From JBKQHQ01 sp052148715 (lineage in GTDB: Bacteria; Pseudomonadota; Alphaproteobacteria; Rhizobiales; Xanthobacteraceae): a DNA stretch of 57,960 nucleotides. The first letter of the stretch is position 1. Each line of letters begins with the position of its first letter. The notes under the pieces were generated by a model. It was not told the origin of the DNA and did not search any database. It saw only the letters and a program-made list of their open reading frames with translations. Shown here one piece after another: positions 50,437-57,931 of this stretch. The position numbers and the translations under genes are program-made. The DNA is taken from contig JBKQHQ010000232.1 in the NCBI GenBank assembly GCA_052148715.1, positions 1 through 57,960 on the forward strand. Reading direction: 5' to 3'.

Positions 50437-50652
50437 ATGGGGTTCTACATGCCCAATGCTCTGATATTCGCTTTGTTGTTCCTGATGAGCGGCGCCGTCT
50501 TTTATGTCGCTCCTGACCTCGCGGCGCACGGCAATCCCTGGGCGCGCGACTTGTGCTTGCAGAGCTCGCCGCTGTGCGATCATCCCGAATGGCTCGGCTT
50601 CGCCGCCATCGCGATGGCCCTCATGCATATTTTGGTTGGTGCGCGCAGGTAG
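50437..50652 (+). CDS. Small membrane protein
   Basis: 71 residues from ATG 50437, with GGGGAGGAG just upstream. Two hydrophobic segments (~8-26 and ~52-67) flank a polar loop with two cysteines (Asp-Leu-Cys-Leu-Gln-Ser-Ser-Pro-Leu-Cys-Asp-His), which could form a disulfide on the periplasmic side. Short proteins like this are typical of Bradyrhizobium relatives. Function unknown. Confidence 0.6.
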   Translation: MGFYMPNALIFALLFLMSGAVFYVAPDLAAHGNPWARDLCLQSSPLCDHPEWLGFAAIAMALMHILVGARR

Positions 50653-50805
50653 GGGGTCGAAGTTCCGCCCGGCATGGATCGGCCGATCCAACCGCGGCGG
50701 ACCGCCGGTTGGTGCGCCCTGCGGCCGATCAAATGGAATTCGAGTTACCGGCTCCGATCGAACTCGATCGACACTCGCGCACTGCTTGTGATCGGTCGTA
50801 CGCAA

Positions 50806-51441
50806 TCAGCTAAAAAGTGCGCCGCCGTCGAGCCATTGTTCGCCTTCACGTCTGACCTTCAGCTCGGCCTCCGAGCCTGCGAGCACCATTCCGGCGGGGA
50901 CGGTGCGGCCTTTTTTCGTCACACGTAGCCGCATGAAGGCGCCGTTGGTGATCCCGCCGTCTCGTTCAAGTCCGACGAAAAACGACGGCGGGACGCCTCC
51001 CGGCAGAACGGGATCGAGCCGGTCCTTGTCGTAGATGGCGGTCCATTTGGTGATGCGCCAAGCGCCCTCGCGCTTCTCGAACAGGTCAAAGAAACGTCCA
51101 AACGACGTGCAATCGAACAGATGCCCGTCCAGTATATCGCGCGTGAAGATTTGTACATCGCTCTCGAGAACGGCGCGGTTGCCGCGCACCTCGGCTTGGC
51201 AATTACCAAGCCAATGCTGGCTGCGCTCTTCCGGCTTCTGAACCGCCGCCGCTTGTCTCGCTCGCCCGATAAAGCCGGATGCCGGTCCGCAATACCAGGA
51301 AATAGCGACCGTCGCGTCCGGGTGAAAGCAGGCGGACAAGCCAACCCAATCACCTCGGTCGCGACAGAAGACCCATCTCCGCCGCACGCGTTCAATCTCG
51401 TACGCGTCAAGCATCCGATCCAAGCATGCCCGGTCAACCAT
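50806..51441 (-). CDS. NTF2-like / SnoaL-like domain protein
   Basis: 211 residues from ATG 51441; the frame is open farther (to 51657) but that part is a shadow of the Trp-rich protein region. The SnoaL-like cone fold is suggested by Val-Arg-Arg-Arg-Trp-Val-Phe-Cys-Arg-Asp-Arg-Gly-Asp-Trp, Ala-Cys-Phe-His-Pro-Asp-Ala-Thr-Val (the usual helix then strand), Val-Gln-Ile-Phe-Thr-Arg-Asp and Gly-Ala-Trp-Arg-Ile-Thr-Lys-Trp. Relatives include ring-cleaving dioxygenase small subunits and steroid/polyketide cyclases. A binding or isomerase role is possible. Confidence 0.78.
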   Translation of the reverse strand: MVDRACLDRMLDAYEIERVRRRWVFCRDRGDWVGLSACFHPDATVAISWYCGPASGFIGRARQAAAVQKPEERSQHWLGNCQAEVRGNRAVLESDVQIFTRDILDGHLFDCTSFGRFFDLFEKREGAWRITKWTAIYDKDRLDPVLPGGVPPSFFVGLERDGGITNGAFMRLRVTKKGRTVPAGMVLAGSEAELKVRREGEQWLDGGALFS

Positions 51442-51529
51442 ACGGACCTCGACGGGGAGGGGCGAGGAAGGACCGACGACAGATCCATCGCGCTCCCGAT
51501 TCCTCCGTGGTCTGCCATTCTTCCTTGTC

Positions 51530-51559
51530 AAAAAAAAAGGCCGGACGCTAGGTCCGGCC
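51530..51559 (-). terminator. Strong intrinsic terminator for the Trp-rich secreted protein gene
   Basis: On the minus strand, GGCCGGAC pairs with GTCCGGCC (51539-51546 with 51552-51559) across a five-base loop, followed by nine T (51530-51538). It lies 18 bases after the stop of the 51578-51805 gene. Confidence 0.92.
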
Positions 51560-51577
51560 TCCTCGATGATCGAGGAC

Positions 51578-51805
51578 TTACCAATGGTGCCAGCTGCGCC
51601 AGCGTGAATGCCAACCGCCGCGCGAGCCCCAACGCCAATGACTCCGCCAGCGGCCATGCCAGCCGACTTCCTGCGGTGCCGCCTGATCGATTACGGCGGC
51701 CGACCTATCAATCACGATCCCGTTGGCTGGGGCAGCCGACACGCCGGACGTACCGAGCAGTCCGATGCTGATCGCTGCTGCTCCCGCTAGTAAAAGTGCT
51801 CTCAT
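51578..51805 (-). CDS. Small secreted Trp/Arg/His-rich protein
   Basis: 75 residues from ATG 51805, with GAGGAG eight bases upstream. A signal peptide (Leu-Leu-Leu-Ala-Gly-Ala-Ala-Ala-Ile, cleavage near Val-Ser-Ala-Ala) is followed by a short spacer and a repeated aromatic tail: Trp-His-Gly-Arg-Trp-Arg-Ser-His-Trp-Arg-Trp-Gly then Trp-His-Ser-Arg-Trp-Arg-Ser-Trp-His-His-Trp. Nine tryptophans fall in the last 29 residues. Such tails occur in small Bradyrhizobium exported proteins of unknown role. Membrane or wall interaction is possible. Confidence 0.75.
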   Translation of the reverse strand: MRALLLAGAAAISIGLLGTSGVSAAPANGIVIDRSAAVIDQAAPQEVGWHGRWRSHWRWGSRGGWHSRWRSWHHW

Positions 51806-52066
51806 CTGTTCACTCCTCTGCTTCCACCCCCGAACACTACGTATCAGCTAGTCGCGTACGAATAAAGTGTTTGTGTGCGCGAGGGTGCTAAAACACAAAC
51901 TCACTTCTGCTTGAAACCCCGATCATCTGAAGAACCGTTCATCAGCGGCGCTCCGCCAAGGATTCTATCTGAAGAATCGTTCATCATTCGGGAGCTTTAG
52001 GAGATGGATTTTGCAACGCAGTAACAACGAGCTGGTTGGCTTTGGCGCTTGCGAGGCCAGGCTGCA
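51806..52066. other. Spacer with promoter-like content and a short direct repeat
   Basis: Upstream region of the Trp-rich gene, running to the hairpin that precedes the Cys-rich protein's stop. No gene seen. It contains the two 20-base copies listed separately. Confidence 0.45.
51925..51986. repeat. 20-base direct repeat, 42-base period
   Basis: ATCTGAAGAA(C/T)CGTTCATCA occurs at 51925-51944 and 51967-51986 with one mismatch, about 120 and 160 bases upstream of the Trp-rich secreted gene. The spacing (four helical turns) would put two protein-binding sites on one face of DNA. Confidence 0.55.
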
Positions 52067-52092
52067 CCGCAGCTTTTTTCAGAAAGCTGCGG
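52067..52092. repeat. 10-bp hairpin downstream of the Cys-rich gene
   Basis: CCGCAGCTTT (52067-52076) and AAAGCTGCGG (52083-52092) pair around a short loop. It lies 18 bases after the stop of the 52110-52436 gene on the minus strand, so it may end that message, although no long T-run follows. Confidence 0.5.
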
Positions 52093-52109
52093 GGGCACGG
52101 CCGCGGTAC

Positions 52110-52436
52110 CTATCGACGGGCGTCCGCATCTACCGGGCGTGAGCGGCCAGTTTCGGCAGGCCGCGAGAATACGGCTTGGCAGGCGGAACTGAGGTTGCGC
52201 CGGTTCTGGTTGAGGCAAGCAATAATGCGTTGCTCGTCGGGCACGAACTGGTTGCAGAGCCGGAAGACGTCGTCGGTGCACGCTTGCTGGTCGGCCTGAC
52301 TTCCACGGAAGGAGTCCTGCGCGCTTGCGGTGGATTGCACCGCCAGTAGCAGCCCTGCTGCGGCGAGGCCCAGTAATAAGCCTCGCGACAGTGGCATGCT
52401 GGTAGCGACGAAAGGATACTTGTCATATTGCGTCAT
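52110..52436 (-). CDS. Secreted cysteine-rich repeat protein
   Basis: 108 residues from ATG 52436; a longer reading to 52943 has no protein character. A signal peptide (hydrophobic residues ~17-34, cleavage near Ala-Ser-Ala-Gln) precedes one cysteine-rich repeat of the Golgi-apparatus-protein-1/GLG1 type: Cys-Thr-Asp-Asp-Val-Phe-Arg-Leu-Cys-Asn, then Cys-Leu-Asn-Gln-Asn-Arg-Arg-Asn-Leu-Ser-Ser-Ala-Cys. The four cysteines probably form two disulfides. Similar periplasmic proteins are common in Hyphomicrobiales and their function is unknown. Confidence 0.78.
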   Translation of the reverse strand: MTQYDKYPFVATSMPLSRGLLLGLAAAGLLLAVQSTASAQDSFRGSQADQQACTDDVFRLCNQFVPDEQRIIACLNQNRRNLSSACQAVFSRPAETGRSRPVDADARR

Positions 52437-53124
52437 GGTCGGCTCCGTTTTTGCCCGTGCGGGGCAGCTATAAAACGCACCGGGTGAATCAGATGCGAAT
52501 CTTAGGTTAGCCCGAACAGGGCTCCGTAGGCGAATCCGTTGCGGCGGTGCCGATCGCCGCCCATCAGCAGGCGCACGCTCCGGCGAATGGCCGACACACC
52601 TTCGGGACAGAAGGACGCTGGTATTGCGACGAAGTGCGAATTCCGGGAATCCGAACCCGTCAGTACCGTCGAGCCCAGCGATGATGGGACCGCGAACGGA
52701 ACCCAGCAGGCGATGCGCGGATCGGCCAAATACCCGGCCGCCGCCGATTACCGCGCCCCTCCGACAATGGAACCGCCATGACCCCATCGCGCCGTTGTCG
52801 GGTTGATACATGGGCGATAGCCGCGGCGGCGGCTGTAACAATGGAGGGTCTGCATCATGCGCTCGGTCGGCGCGAAGCAGATCCAGGAATCTATCGTGCC
52901 GTGCTGATTGGGCCCTCCCGCAACAGCGCTCTGTGCGGGTCACGCAACCGCGCAGCCGAGGATCGCCAACGCGCGTCGGCCCGAGCGGGAAGTGGGCTCC
53001 AAATGCTCAAAAATTTTTTTGCGTGGTGTGGAACCGGACATGGACTTCTTGGTTGTCACCACGAGGGTCGAGGCAGGAATGACCCCCCATCCCCCCACTG
53101 TTCCTGTCTCACCCGCAAACTAGA
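52437..53124. other. 690 bases with decayed coding-like stretches
   Basis: No intact gene is convincing. On the minus strand around 52730-52780 a Gly-rich run (Gly-Gly-Ser-Ile-Val-Gly-Gly-Ala-Val-Ile-Gly-Gly-Gly) looks like a piece of a glycine-zipper protein with no continuous frame. On the plus strand near 52600-52670 a Trp-Tyr-Cys-Asp-Glu-Val stretch hints at another remnant. A terminator closes the region. Confidence 0.4.
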
Positions 53125-53152
53125 CCCCGCCGCGAGGCGGGGTTTTTCTTTT
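53125..53152 (+). terminator. Intrinsic terminator
   Basis: CCCCGCC (53125-53131) and GGCGGGG (53136-53142) pair around GCGA and are followed by TTTTTCTTTT. No coding gene ends immediately upstream on the plus strand, so an unannotated RNA could end here. Confidence 0.85.
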
Positions 53153-53254
53153 CGCGCCAGCATCAGGTTTGGCGGTAAAATTGCACCAAATTTGAACCGC
53201 CAAACGACAGGAACAAGGTTCGTGCGCCAAGTGAGTCGCCCTTTGCAAGGCTGA

Positions 53255-53432
53255 CTATCTCAGGGCAGTGGCGAAGCTCGCAAAATCGTTCTTGACGGCG
53301 GTGCCCAACGCCTTGGACCGCGGCGATGATCGCCAGCGCTATCCCGTCGGCGATAATGGCATACTCGATGGCTGTGGTGCCCGAATCGCTCCGGATGAAC
53401 CGTGTGACCAGAGTCCGCTTCGCTGCTGCCTC
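53255..53432 (-). pseudogene. Flp/Fap type IVb pilin remnant, frameshifted and without start codon
   Basis: One minus-strand frame reads Leu-Val-Thr-Arg-Phe-Ile-Arg-Ser-Asp-Ser-Gly-Thr-Thr-Ala-Ile-Glu-Tyr-Ala-Ile-Ile, followed by Ala-Asp-Gly-Ile-Ala-Leu-Ala-Ile-Ile-Ala-Ala-Val-Gln-Gly-Val-Gly. This is the hallmark of Flp pilins (the Glu-Tyr cleavage site and hydrophobic helix). After Val-Gly one extra base shifts the frame, and the second frame completes the family ending (Thr-Ala-Val-Lys-Asn-Asp-Phe, then Ala-Leu-Arg and TAG at 53255-53257). No ATG/GTG is found at the expected start. A functional homologue would be the fimbrial subunit of the Tad/Flp pilus. Confidence 0.8.
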
Positions 53433-53811
53433 GACCTCGCAGCCTCCAGGCCAAGGAACCGCCCGTCGGCCGCCCGAAGGCTGTTCACTTGTCCATCGAA
53501 AGCGCGTTCGGACTCACCGGACTGGGCGCTGGACGCCAAAGCAATGGTACAGGCCGCTTTCTTCAGAATTGAAGAAGTCCGGGGCGGCGGAACGAGCCGC
53601 TCGATTGAAGAATTGATTTACCATCGCATCAACCCTGTCCATCCCGGTCATCCGCCAGCGCTTTTCGGCTTCGGTGGCACGGCCAAGTAAGCCTCTGTTG
53701 TGTGGGGGGCGATGACGGTATTTTTGGGCGGACAAATCCTCCGCGCAGGCATCTTGTCGATTCAACGGCTCGGCGCGTGGTAGGAAGTGACGGAAATCGG
53801 ACGGAGGTTTT
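53433..53811. other. Intergenic region with a doubtful 48-codon open frame
   Basis: 379 bases before the FkbM gene. An ATG frame at 53544-53690 (plus) ends Ser-Ile-Glu-Glu-Leu-Ile-Tyr-His-Arg-Ile; the minus strand also has an open frame here. Neither has a good ribosome-binding site, so I do not call a gene. The last bases hold GGAGG for the next gene. Confidence 0.4.
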
Positions 53812-54657
53812 GTGACTACGACGTTTGGCGAGTTTGCGCCATCGGGTCTCGACCGTGCGGTCATCGCGGCGACCAGCCGGATGCCGAACAATTGGCTGGG
53901 CTTGCGGATGGCGATCCTGCTTCGCCGCATCGTGACTTCGCGGCTCAACGGGCGCGGTATCGACGTCACGCGGTGGGGCATGAACCTGCGGCTCCATCCG
54001 GGCGACAATGGCTGCGAGAAGAACCTGCTGTTCACCCCGCAAATGTATGAGCCGGTCGAGCTGGCAGAACTCGCGGCAGAGATAAGGCGGGCCTATACGC
54101 AGCGCCGCCCGTTCGTCTTTGTCGATATCGGCGCTAATGTCGGTCTCTTCTCGCTGTTCGTCGCCTCGCACCGGGAGTGTGCGCTCACTATCATTGCGGT
54201 CGAACCCGAGCCGGGGAACGTCGGCCGGCTGTTGTTCAATGTCGGCGCGAACGCCCCGTTACCGATCTGTGTCAAGCCGATTGCGCTTGGTCGGTCGGCC
54301 GGCCGAGCACGCGTACGGCTTGACCGGCGCGACCGCGGCGGGACGACGACCGAGACGCTGGCTTCAGAGGGCGCGGACAGCGCCAACAGCGTGAGTTGCA
54401 TGCCGCTCACCGACGTGCTGCTCGAGGAACGGCTCGAGGGGATCGATGCGCTGAAGATCGACACGGAAGGCGCCGAGGATGCGATCCTGGTTCCGTTCTT
54501 TCGCGATGCGCCCGCTTCGCTGTGGCCACGCATGATCATCATCGAGGATTCGGGCCCGCGATGGAGCGTCGACCTGCTCGCGCTGCTGCTGAAACGCGGC
54601 TACATCGTCTCTGCACGCAGCAAGCAAAACCTCGTGCTTCGGCGAACGGCGGCGTGA
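53812..54657 (+). CDS. FkbM family methyltransferase
   Basis: 281 residues from GTG 53812, with GGAGG six bases upstream. The SAM-binding strand is Phe-Val-Asp-Ile-Gly-Ala-Asn-Val-Gly-Leu-Phe-Ser (103-114), followed by Ile-Ile-Ala-Val-Glu-Pro-Glu-Pro-Gly-Asn (motif II region) and Leu-Lys-Ile-Asp-Thr-Glu-Gly-Ala-Glu-Asp, typical of FkbM-type O-methyltransferases. These methylate hydroxyls of polyketides, sugars or phenols. No sugar or polyketide genes are adjacent, so the acceptor is unknown. Confidence 0.85.
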   Translation: MTTTFGEFAPSGLDRAVIAATSRMPNNWLGLRMAILLRRIVTSRLNGRGIDVTRWGMNLRLHPGDNGCEKNLLFTPQMYEPVELAELAAEIRRAYTQRRPFVFVDIGANVGLFSLFVASHRECALTIIAVEPEPGNVGRLLFNVGANAPLPICVKPIALGRSAGRARVRLDRRDRGGTTTETLASEGADSANSVSCMPLTDVLLEERLEGIDALKIDTEGAEDAILVPFFRDAPASLWPRMIIIEDSGPRWSVDLLALLLKRGYIVSARSKQNLVLRRTAA

Positions 54658-54664
54658 TGGACTG

Positions 54665-54769
54665 ATGGTGCCTGCGGGGTCGCTGTTCTTTGCGCTATGG
54701 TTCGTGGCCGTCCTGGCTGCCGGCGCGGCCATTGTTTACGTTTGGCTTCGCTTGGGTTCGCGGAATTAA
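54665..54769 (+). CDS. 34-residue single-membrane-helix protein
   Basis: ATG 54665 to TAA 54769, seven bases after the FkbM stop. Residues 6-27 form a continuous hydrophobic helix (Leu-Phe-Phe-Ala-Leu-Trp-Phe-Val-Ala-Val-Leu), ending in Trp-Leu-Arg-Leu-Gly-Ser-Arg-Asn on the positive-inside pattern. It is close enough to be co-transcribed with the methyltransferase. A short chance frame is possible, but the helix and positive tail are clean. Confidence 0.4.
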   Translation: MVPAGSLFFALWFVAVLAAGAAIVYVWLRLGSRN

Positions 54770-55131
54770 TTGCCGGCCGGCCGTCCCGTGCCCGTCCGCC
54801 GCTCCTGACCGTCGGTGAGGAGCGGGTCCCGAAGTATGGCGTAGCCGACGCTCGAATCAGTGGATATGGCGCCCCTTGGCCGTAACCGCGGTGAGCTTGC
54901 AATTCGAAGAGCACAAAAGGAATAGACGTGCCTTCCGTGACGATAATTCTATCCCTCGGGAAAATATGACAATTTTATGCCAAACATAGCGGGGCGCGTA
55001 GGCTGCACGAACTATGGAGCGGCGTCATTAACCCTAAAAGAATATTGAGAAGTATCCCGATATTTAACAAAATTGACTTGAAGTGGAGGTAATATTATTA
55101 ACTGATCGTTAATTGTGCCATCGGCTTCGCA
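54770..55131. other. Upstream region of pxpBC, AT-rich second half
   Basis: 362 bases between the small membrane protein and pxpB. The first 150 bases are GC-rich with no frame of note. From ~54930 on it becomes AT-rich and holds the promoter listed next. No gene or repeat recognised. Confidence 0.5.
55073..55101 (+). promoter_or_regulatory. Sigma-70-like promoter for pxpBC
   Basis: TTGACT (55073-55078) and TATTAA (55096-55101) are spaced by 17 bases and lie 31 bases ahead of the pxpB ATG. This fits a -35/-10 pair with transcription starting near 55108. The ribosome-binding site between is weak. Confidence 0.65.
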
Positions 55132-55869
55132 ATGCCCGACTATAGAGTGCTGACTGCCGGAGATACGGCGCTTGTCGTCGAATTCGGCGACTCCATTGAT
55201 AGGCGGCTCAGCACGTGGGTTTTGGCGCTCGCCGAGCGCCTGAACGTCGAGCGGCTCGCCGGTGTCATCGAGACCGTACCCACGTACCGGTCGCTCATGG
55301 TGCACTACGATCCGCTCCTGCTGCCGGCGGCGTCGCTCACCAGGCAGATCGCCGAGCTCATGCAGCATCTGCAGTGCCGCGAAGGAGCGGGCCGCCTGTG
55401 GCGGTTGCCGGCTTGCTATGACACGACCCTCGCTCCCGACCTCGACGACGTCGCGGCGCGAACCGGCCTCTCGGCGGCGCAGGTCATCGAGCGCCACAGC
55501 GCCGTGGCCTACCATGTCTATATGCTCGGCTTCCTGCCGGGCTTTGCCTATCTGGGCGATGTGCCGGCCGAGCTTGTGTTGCCGCGGCGAGAAACGCCGC
55601 GGCTCAAGGTTGCGGCCGGCTCGGTCGCGATCGCGACGACCATGACTTGCATCTATCCGTTCGAATGTCCGGCCGGATGGCATCTCATCGGGCGGTCGCC
55701 GGTGGCGCTGTGGCAGCGACGGCCACGCCACGGGGCGCTGCTGGCGCCGGGGGACAAGGTCACCTTCGCACCGGTTTCGCTGCGCGAATACGAGGACCTG
55801 CTGGCCGAAGCGGCCGCGGGGACTCTCAAAATCATGCCCGTGGGCGAGACCGCGGAAGCGGCCGCATGA
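55132..55869 (+). CDS. pxpB: 5-oxoprolinase subunit PxpB (KipI family)
   Basis: 245 residues from ATG 55132, normal length. With PxpA and PxpC it makes the ATP-dependent 5-oxoprolinase that returns pyroglutamate to glutamate; KipI was first described as a sporulation kinase inhibitor in Bacillus. Family signatures are Ala-Leu-Val-Val-Glu-Phe-Gly-Asp near residue 15, Tyr-Asp-Pro-Leu-Leu-Leu, His-Val-Tyr-Met-Leu-Gly-Phe-Leu-Pro-Gly-Phe-Ala-Tyr-Leu-Gly, and Pro-Ala-Gly-Trp-His-Leu-Ile-Gly-Arg. Its stop overlaps the pxpC start (ATGA, 55866-55869), so the subunits are translated together. Confidence 0.9.
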   Translation: MPDYRVLTAGDTALVVEFGDSIDRRLSTWVLALAERLNVERLAGVIETVPTYRSLMVHYDPLLLPAASLTRQIAELMQHLQCREGAGRLWRLPACYDTTLAPDLDDVAARTGLSAAQVIERHSAVAYHVYMLGFLPGFAYLGDVPAELVLPRRETPRLKVAAGSVAIATTMTCIYPFECPAGWHLIGRSPVALWQRRPRHGALLAPGDKVTFAPVSLREYEDLLAEAAAGTLKIMPVGETAEAAA

Positions 55870-56918
55870 CGCCGGCGCTGCACGTCTTGGCACCCGGTCT
55901 GCTGACCACGGTTCAAGATCTGGGACGGGTCGGATACCGACATCTCGGGGTCCCCGTGAGTGGAGCGCTCGATCCCGTCAGCTTGCGCGCCGCCAACGCC
56001 TTGGTGGGCAATTCGGCCGGTGCCGGCGCCCTTGAAGTGGCCTATCTGGGTCCGACGCTCGCGATCGACGCCGACGATGTGCGGCTTTCCTTCGTCGGCG
56101 CTCGGGCCGCGATCGATATCCTTCCCAATGTGGGCGCAAAGAGCGGCAAGCGCATTGGAACGATGCGGAGCATTTGCCTCCGACGCGGCGAAGTGGTGCG
56201 CGTCGGCTCGCTCTCGGGCGGCGCCGTGCTTTATGTCGCGGTCGAGGGCGGTTTCGACATCGAGCCCGTCTTGGGCAGCGTGTCGACCTATATCCGTGGC
56301 GGGTTCGGAGGTTGGCAGGGGCGCGCGCTGGTCGCGGGTGACCGGCTGCCGCTCCGGCAAATGCGTGCGAGCGATCGTCAAGAGGGCCTGATCGACGGGC
56401 TCGATCTCAGCCAACCGGCGCGGGTGCGCGTGATCCCCGGCCCGCAGGACGACTATTTCTCGCCGCGGGAGATCGCGGCTTTTTTTGCGAACGAGTACAC
56501 CGTTTGTGCCGGCTCCGACCGCATGGGAATGCGGCTCGACGGGCCGCCGCTCGAGCACGCGCGCGGCTACAACATCACCTCGGACGGCATCGCCTTGGGA
56601 TCGGTTCAAGTGCCGGGAAACGGGCAGCCGATCGTGCTCTTGGCGGACAGTCAGACGATCGGCGGCTACACCAAGATCGCAACCGTCATCTCGGCGGACC
56701 TGCCCGCGCTCGGTCGAGTGCCGATCGGGTCGAAAATTGCGTTCCAGCCGGTCGGCATCGAGGCCGCGCAGGCTTTGCGCCGAAAACTCTTCGCGGATAT
56801 CGAAAGCATTCACGACCGGATCGTGCCGATCGCCCGCGACGGCACCGCCGACGTCGCTTCGATGCTTCTGCATAACAATCTCATTAGCGGCGTCGTCGAC
56901 GCCCACAGCGGAACCTAG
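55866..56918 (+). CDS. pxpC: 5-oxoprolinase subunit PxpC (KipA / biotin-dependent carboxyltransferase-like)
   Basis: 350 residues from ATG 55866, overlapping the pxpB stop. The beta-rich fold shows Leu-Thr-Thr-Val-Gln-Asp-Leu-Gly-Arg-Val-Gly-Tyr near residue 13, Pro-Val-Ser-Gly-Ala-Leu-Asp-Pro, Asn-Ala-Leu-Val-Gly-Asn and, later, Ser-Asp-Arg-Met-Gly-Met-Arg-Leu-Asp-Gly and Thr-Ile-Gly-Gly-Tyr-Thr-Lys. These are the usual KipA/urea-amidolyase-like blocks. The third subunit PxpA (LamB/YcsF family) is not in the window. Confidence 0.9.
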   Translation: MTPALHVLAPGLLTTVQDLGRVGYRHLGVPVSGALDPVSLRAANALVGNSAGAGALEVAYLGPTLAIDADDVRLSFVGARAAIDILPNVGAKSGKRIGTMRSICLRRGEVVRVGSLSGGAVLYVAVEGGFDIEPVLGSVSTYIRGGFGGWQGRALVAGDRLPLRQMRASDRQEGLIDGLDLSQPARVRVIPGPQDDYFSPREIAAFFANEYTVCAGSDRMGMRLDGPPLEHARGYNITSDGIALGSVQVPGNGQPIVLLADSQTIGGYTKIATVISADLPALGRVPIGSKIAFQPVGIEAAQALRRKLFADIESIHDRIVPIARDGTADVASMLLHNNLISGVVDAHSGT

Positions 56919-56930
56919 GCGTGTAAGCGC

Positions 56931-57677
56931 TCAGAGCAGTTGCTTCGCCACCAACACCATTCCGAGAAGTCCCAGAACGATCTGCACAACGGTGCGGAAG
57001 TGCTGAACTGGAATAAATGATCTCGCTTTCGTGCCCAAGTGAATGCCGGCCATGGCTGGCAACACAGCGCCCAGCGACCAGCCGAGGGAGGGCAGATTCA
57101 TCACTCCCGATTGATAGAGCCCTACCATCAAGAAGCCCGACGTTATCGTGATCGCCAAGTTGATGGCCTGAACCGTGCGATCCGCATCCATGTGGAGCGC
57201 GAGAATGTAGGGCACCAAGGGCAGCACCTGCGAGCCGGTAAGACCCGTCAGGAAGCCGTTGAGGAGGCCGACGGGAATTAGCAAAGGCCGCTCGAGCGAC
57301 GACGGCAGCGACAAGGACGGTTGCGCAAGCCCAAATAGGGCATACCCAATAATCAATAGGCCGAGGACCATCGTCGACAGTCTCTGGTCGACCCAGACCA
57401 GAAGGAAGATTCCGAGGGCCGTTCCTGGCAATGTCGCCAGATAGAGAACCCAGAACCGCTGCAAAGTCGCACGCAGGTGCGGCGTCGTGCAAATGACGAG
57501 AATATTGCTGACCATCGCCGGCAGCACGACAAGAACGATCGCTTGCTTCAAGCCAACGGCCGCCGTCAGGAAAGGCAGGGCACAGGAGGCATATCCGATG
57601 CCGGTTGCACCCTTCACCACCCCTGCGAACAGCAGCCCAAGCATCGCCAGCGCGAGATTGGCCCAATCAACAACCAT
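56931..57677 (-). CDS. TauE/SafE family membrane permease
   Basis: 248 residues from ATG 57677 (ATG 57698 would add seven residues before the first helix). There are about eight hydrophobic helices in two repeats. The TauE/SafE signature Phe-Ala-Gly-Val-Val-Lys-Gly-Ala-Thr-Gly-Ile-Gly opens the first repeat, and Leu-Leu-Asn-Gly-Phe-Leu-Thr-Gly-Leu-Thr-Gly-Ser-Gln the second. The family exports or imports organic anions such as sulfite or sulfoacetate; the substrate here is unknown. It converges on pxpC with 12 bases between stops. Confidence 0.85.
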   Translation of the reverse strand: MVVDWANLALAMLGLLFAGVVKGATGIGYASCALPFLTAAVGLKQAIVLVVLPAMVSNILVICTTPHLRATLQRFWVLYLATLPGTALGIFLLVWVDQRLSTMVLGLLIIGYALFGLAQPSLSLPSSLERPLLIPVGLLNGFLTGLTGSQVLPLVPYILALHMDADRTVQAINLAITITSGFLMVGLYQSGVMNLPSLGWSLGAVLPAMAGIHLGTKARSFIPVQHFRTVVQIVLGLLGMVLVAKQLL

Positions 57678-57931
57678 TCTTACCCCAAAGCGTGACACGC
57701 TGGCTTGTCGGCACAGTCGCTGCGGCGATGCATCGAGTCAACGTTATGGTTTTTTAAAGGTGAATTCCCTTCCGCCCTTGGGTCCCGTTTTTGCCGGGGA
57801 CAAACTCCGCAGCTGCATGGCGTTGCGAGATCCGGGAGCGATCAGAGCCGGTCCCGGAAATCCGCACAGGGCGATGAGTGGAGTTTCTGCCTGACAGCGG
57901 GCACGCTGTGCCCAGCGAATCAGGAGAGACG

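Noticed and set aside
52502..52729. Minus-strand frame of 75 codons as a real gene
   Set aside because: No signal peptide or recognised domain, no good ribosome-binding site, and nearby Gly-rich fragments in other frames point to decay.
55653..56906. A 417-codon minus-strand frame opposite pxpC
   Set aside because: Composition of a shadow; the plus strand has the conserved KipA blocks.
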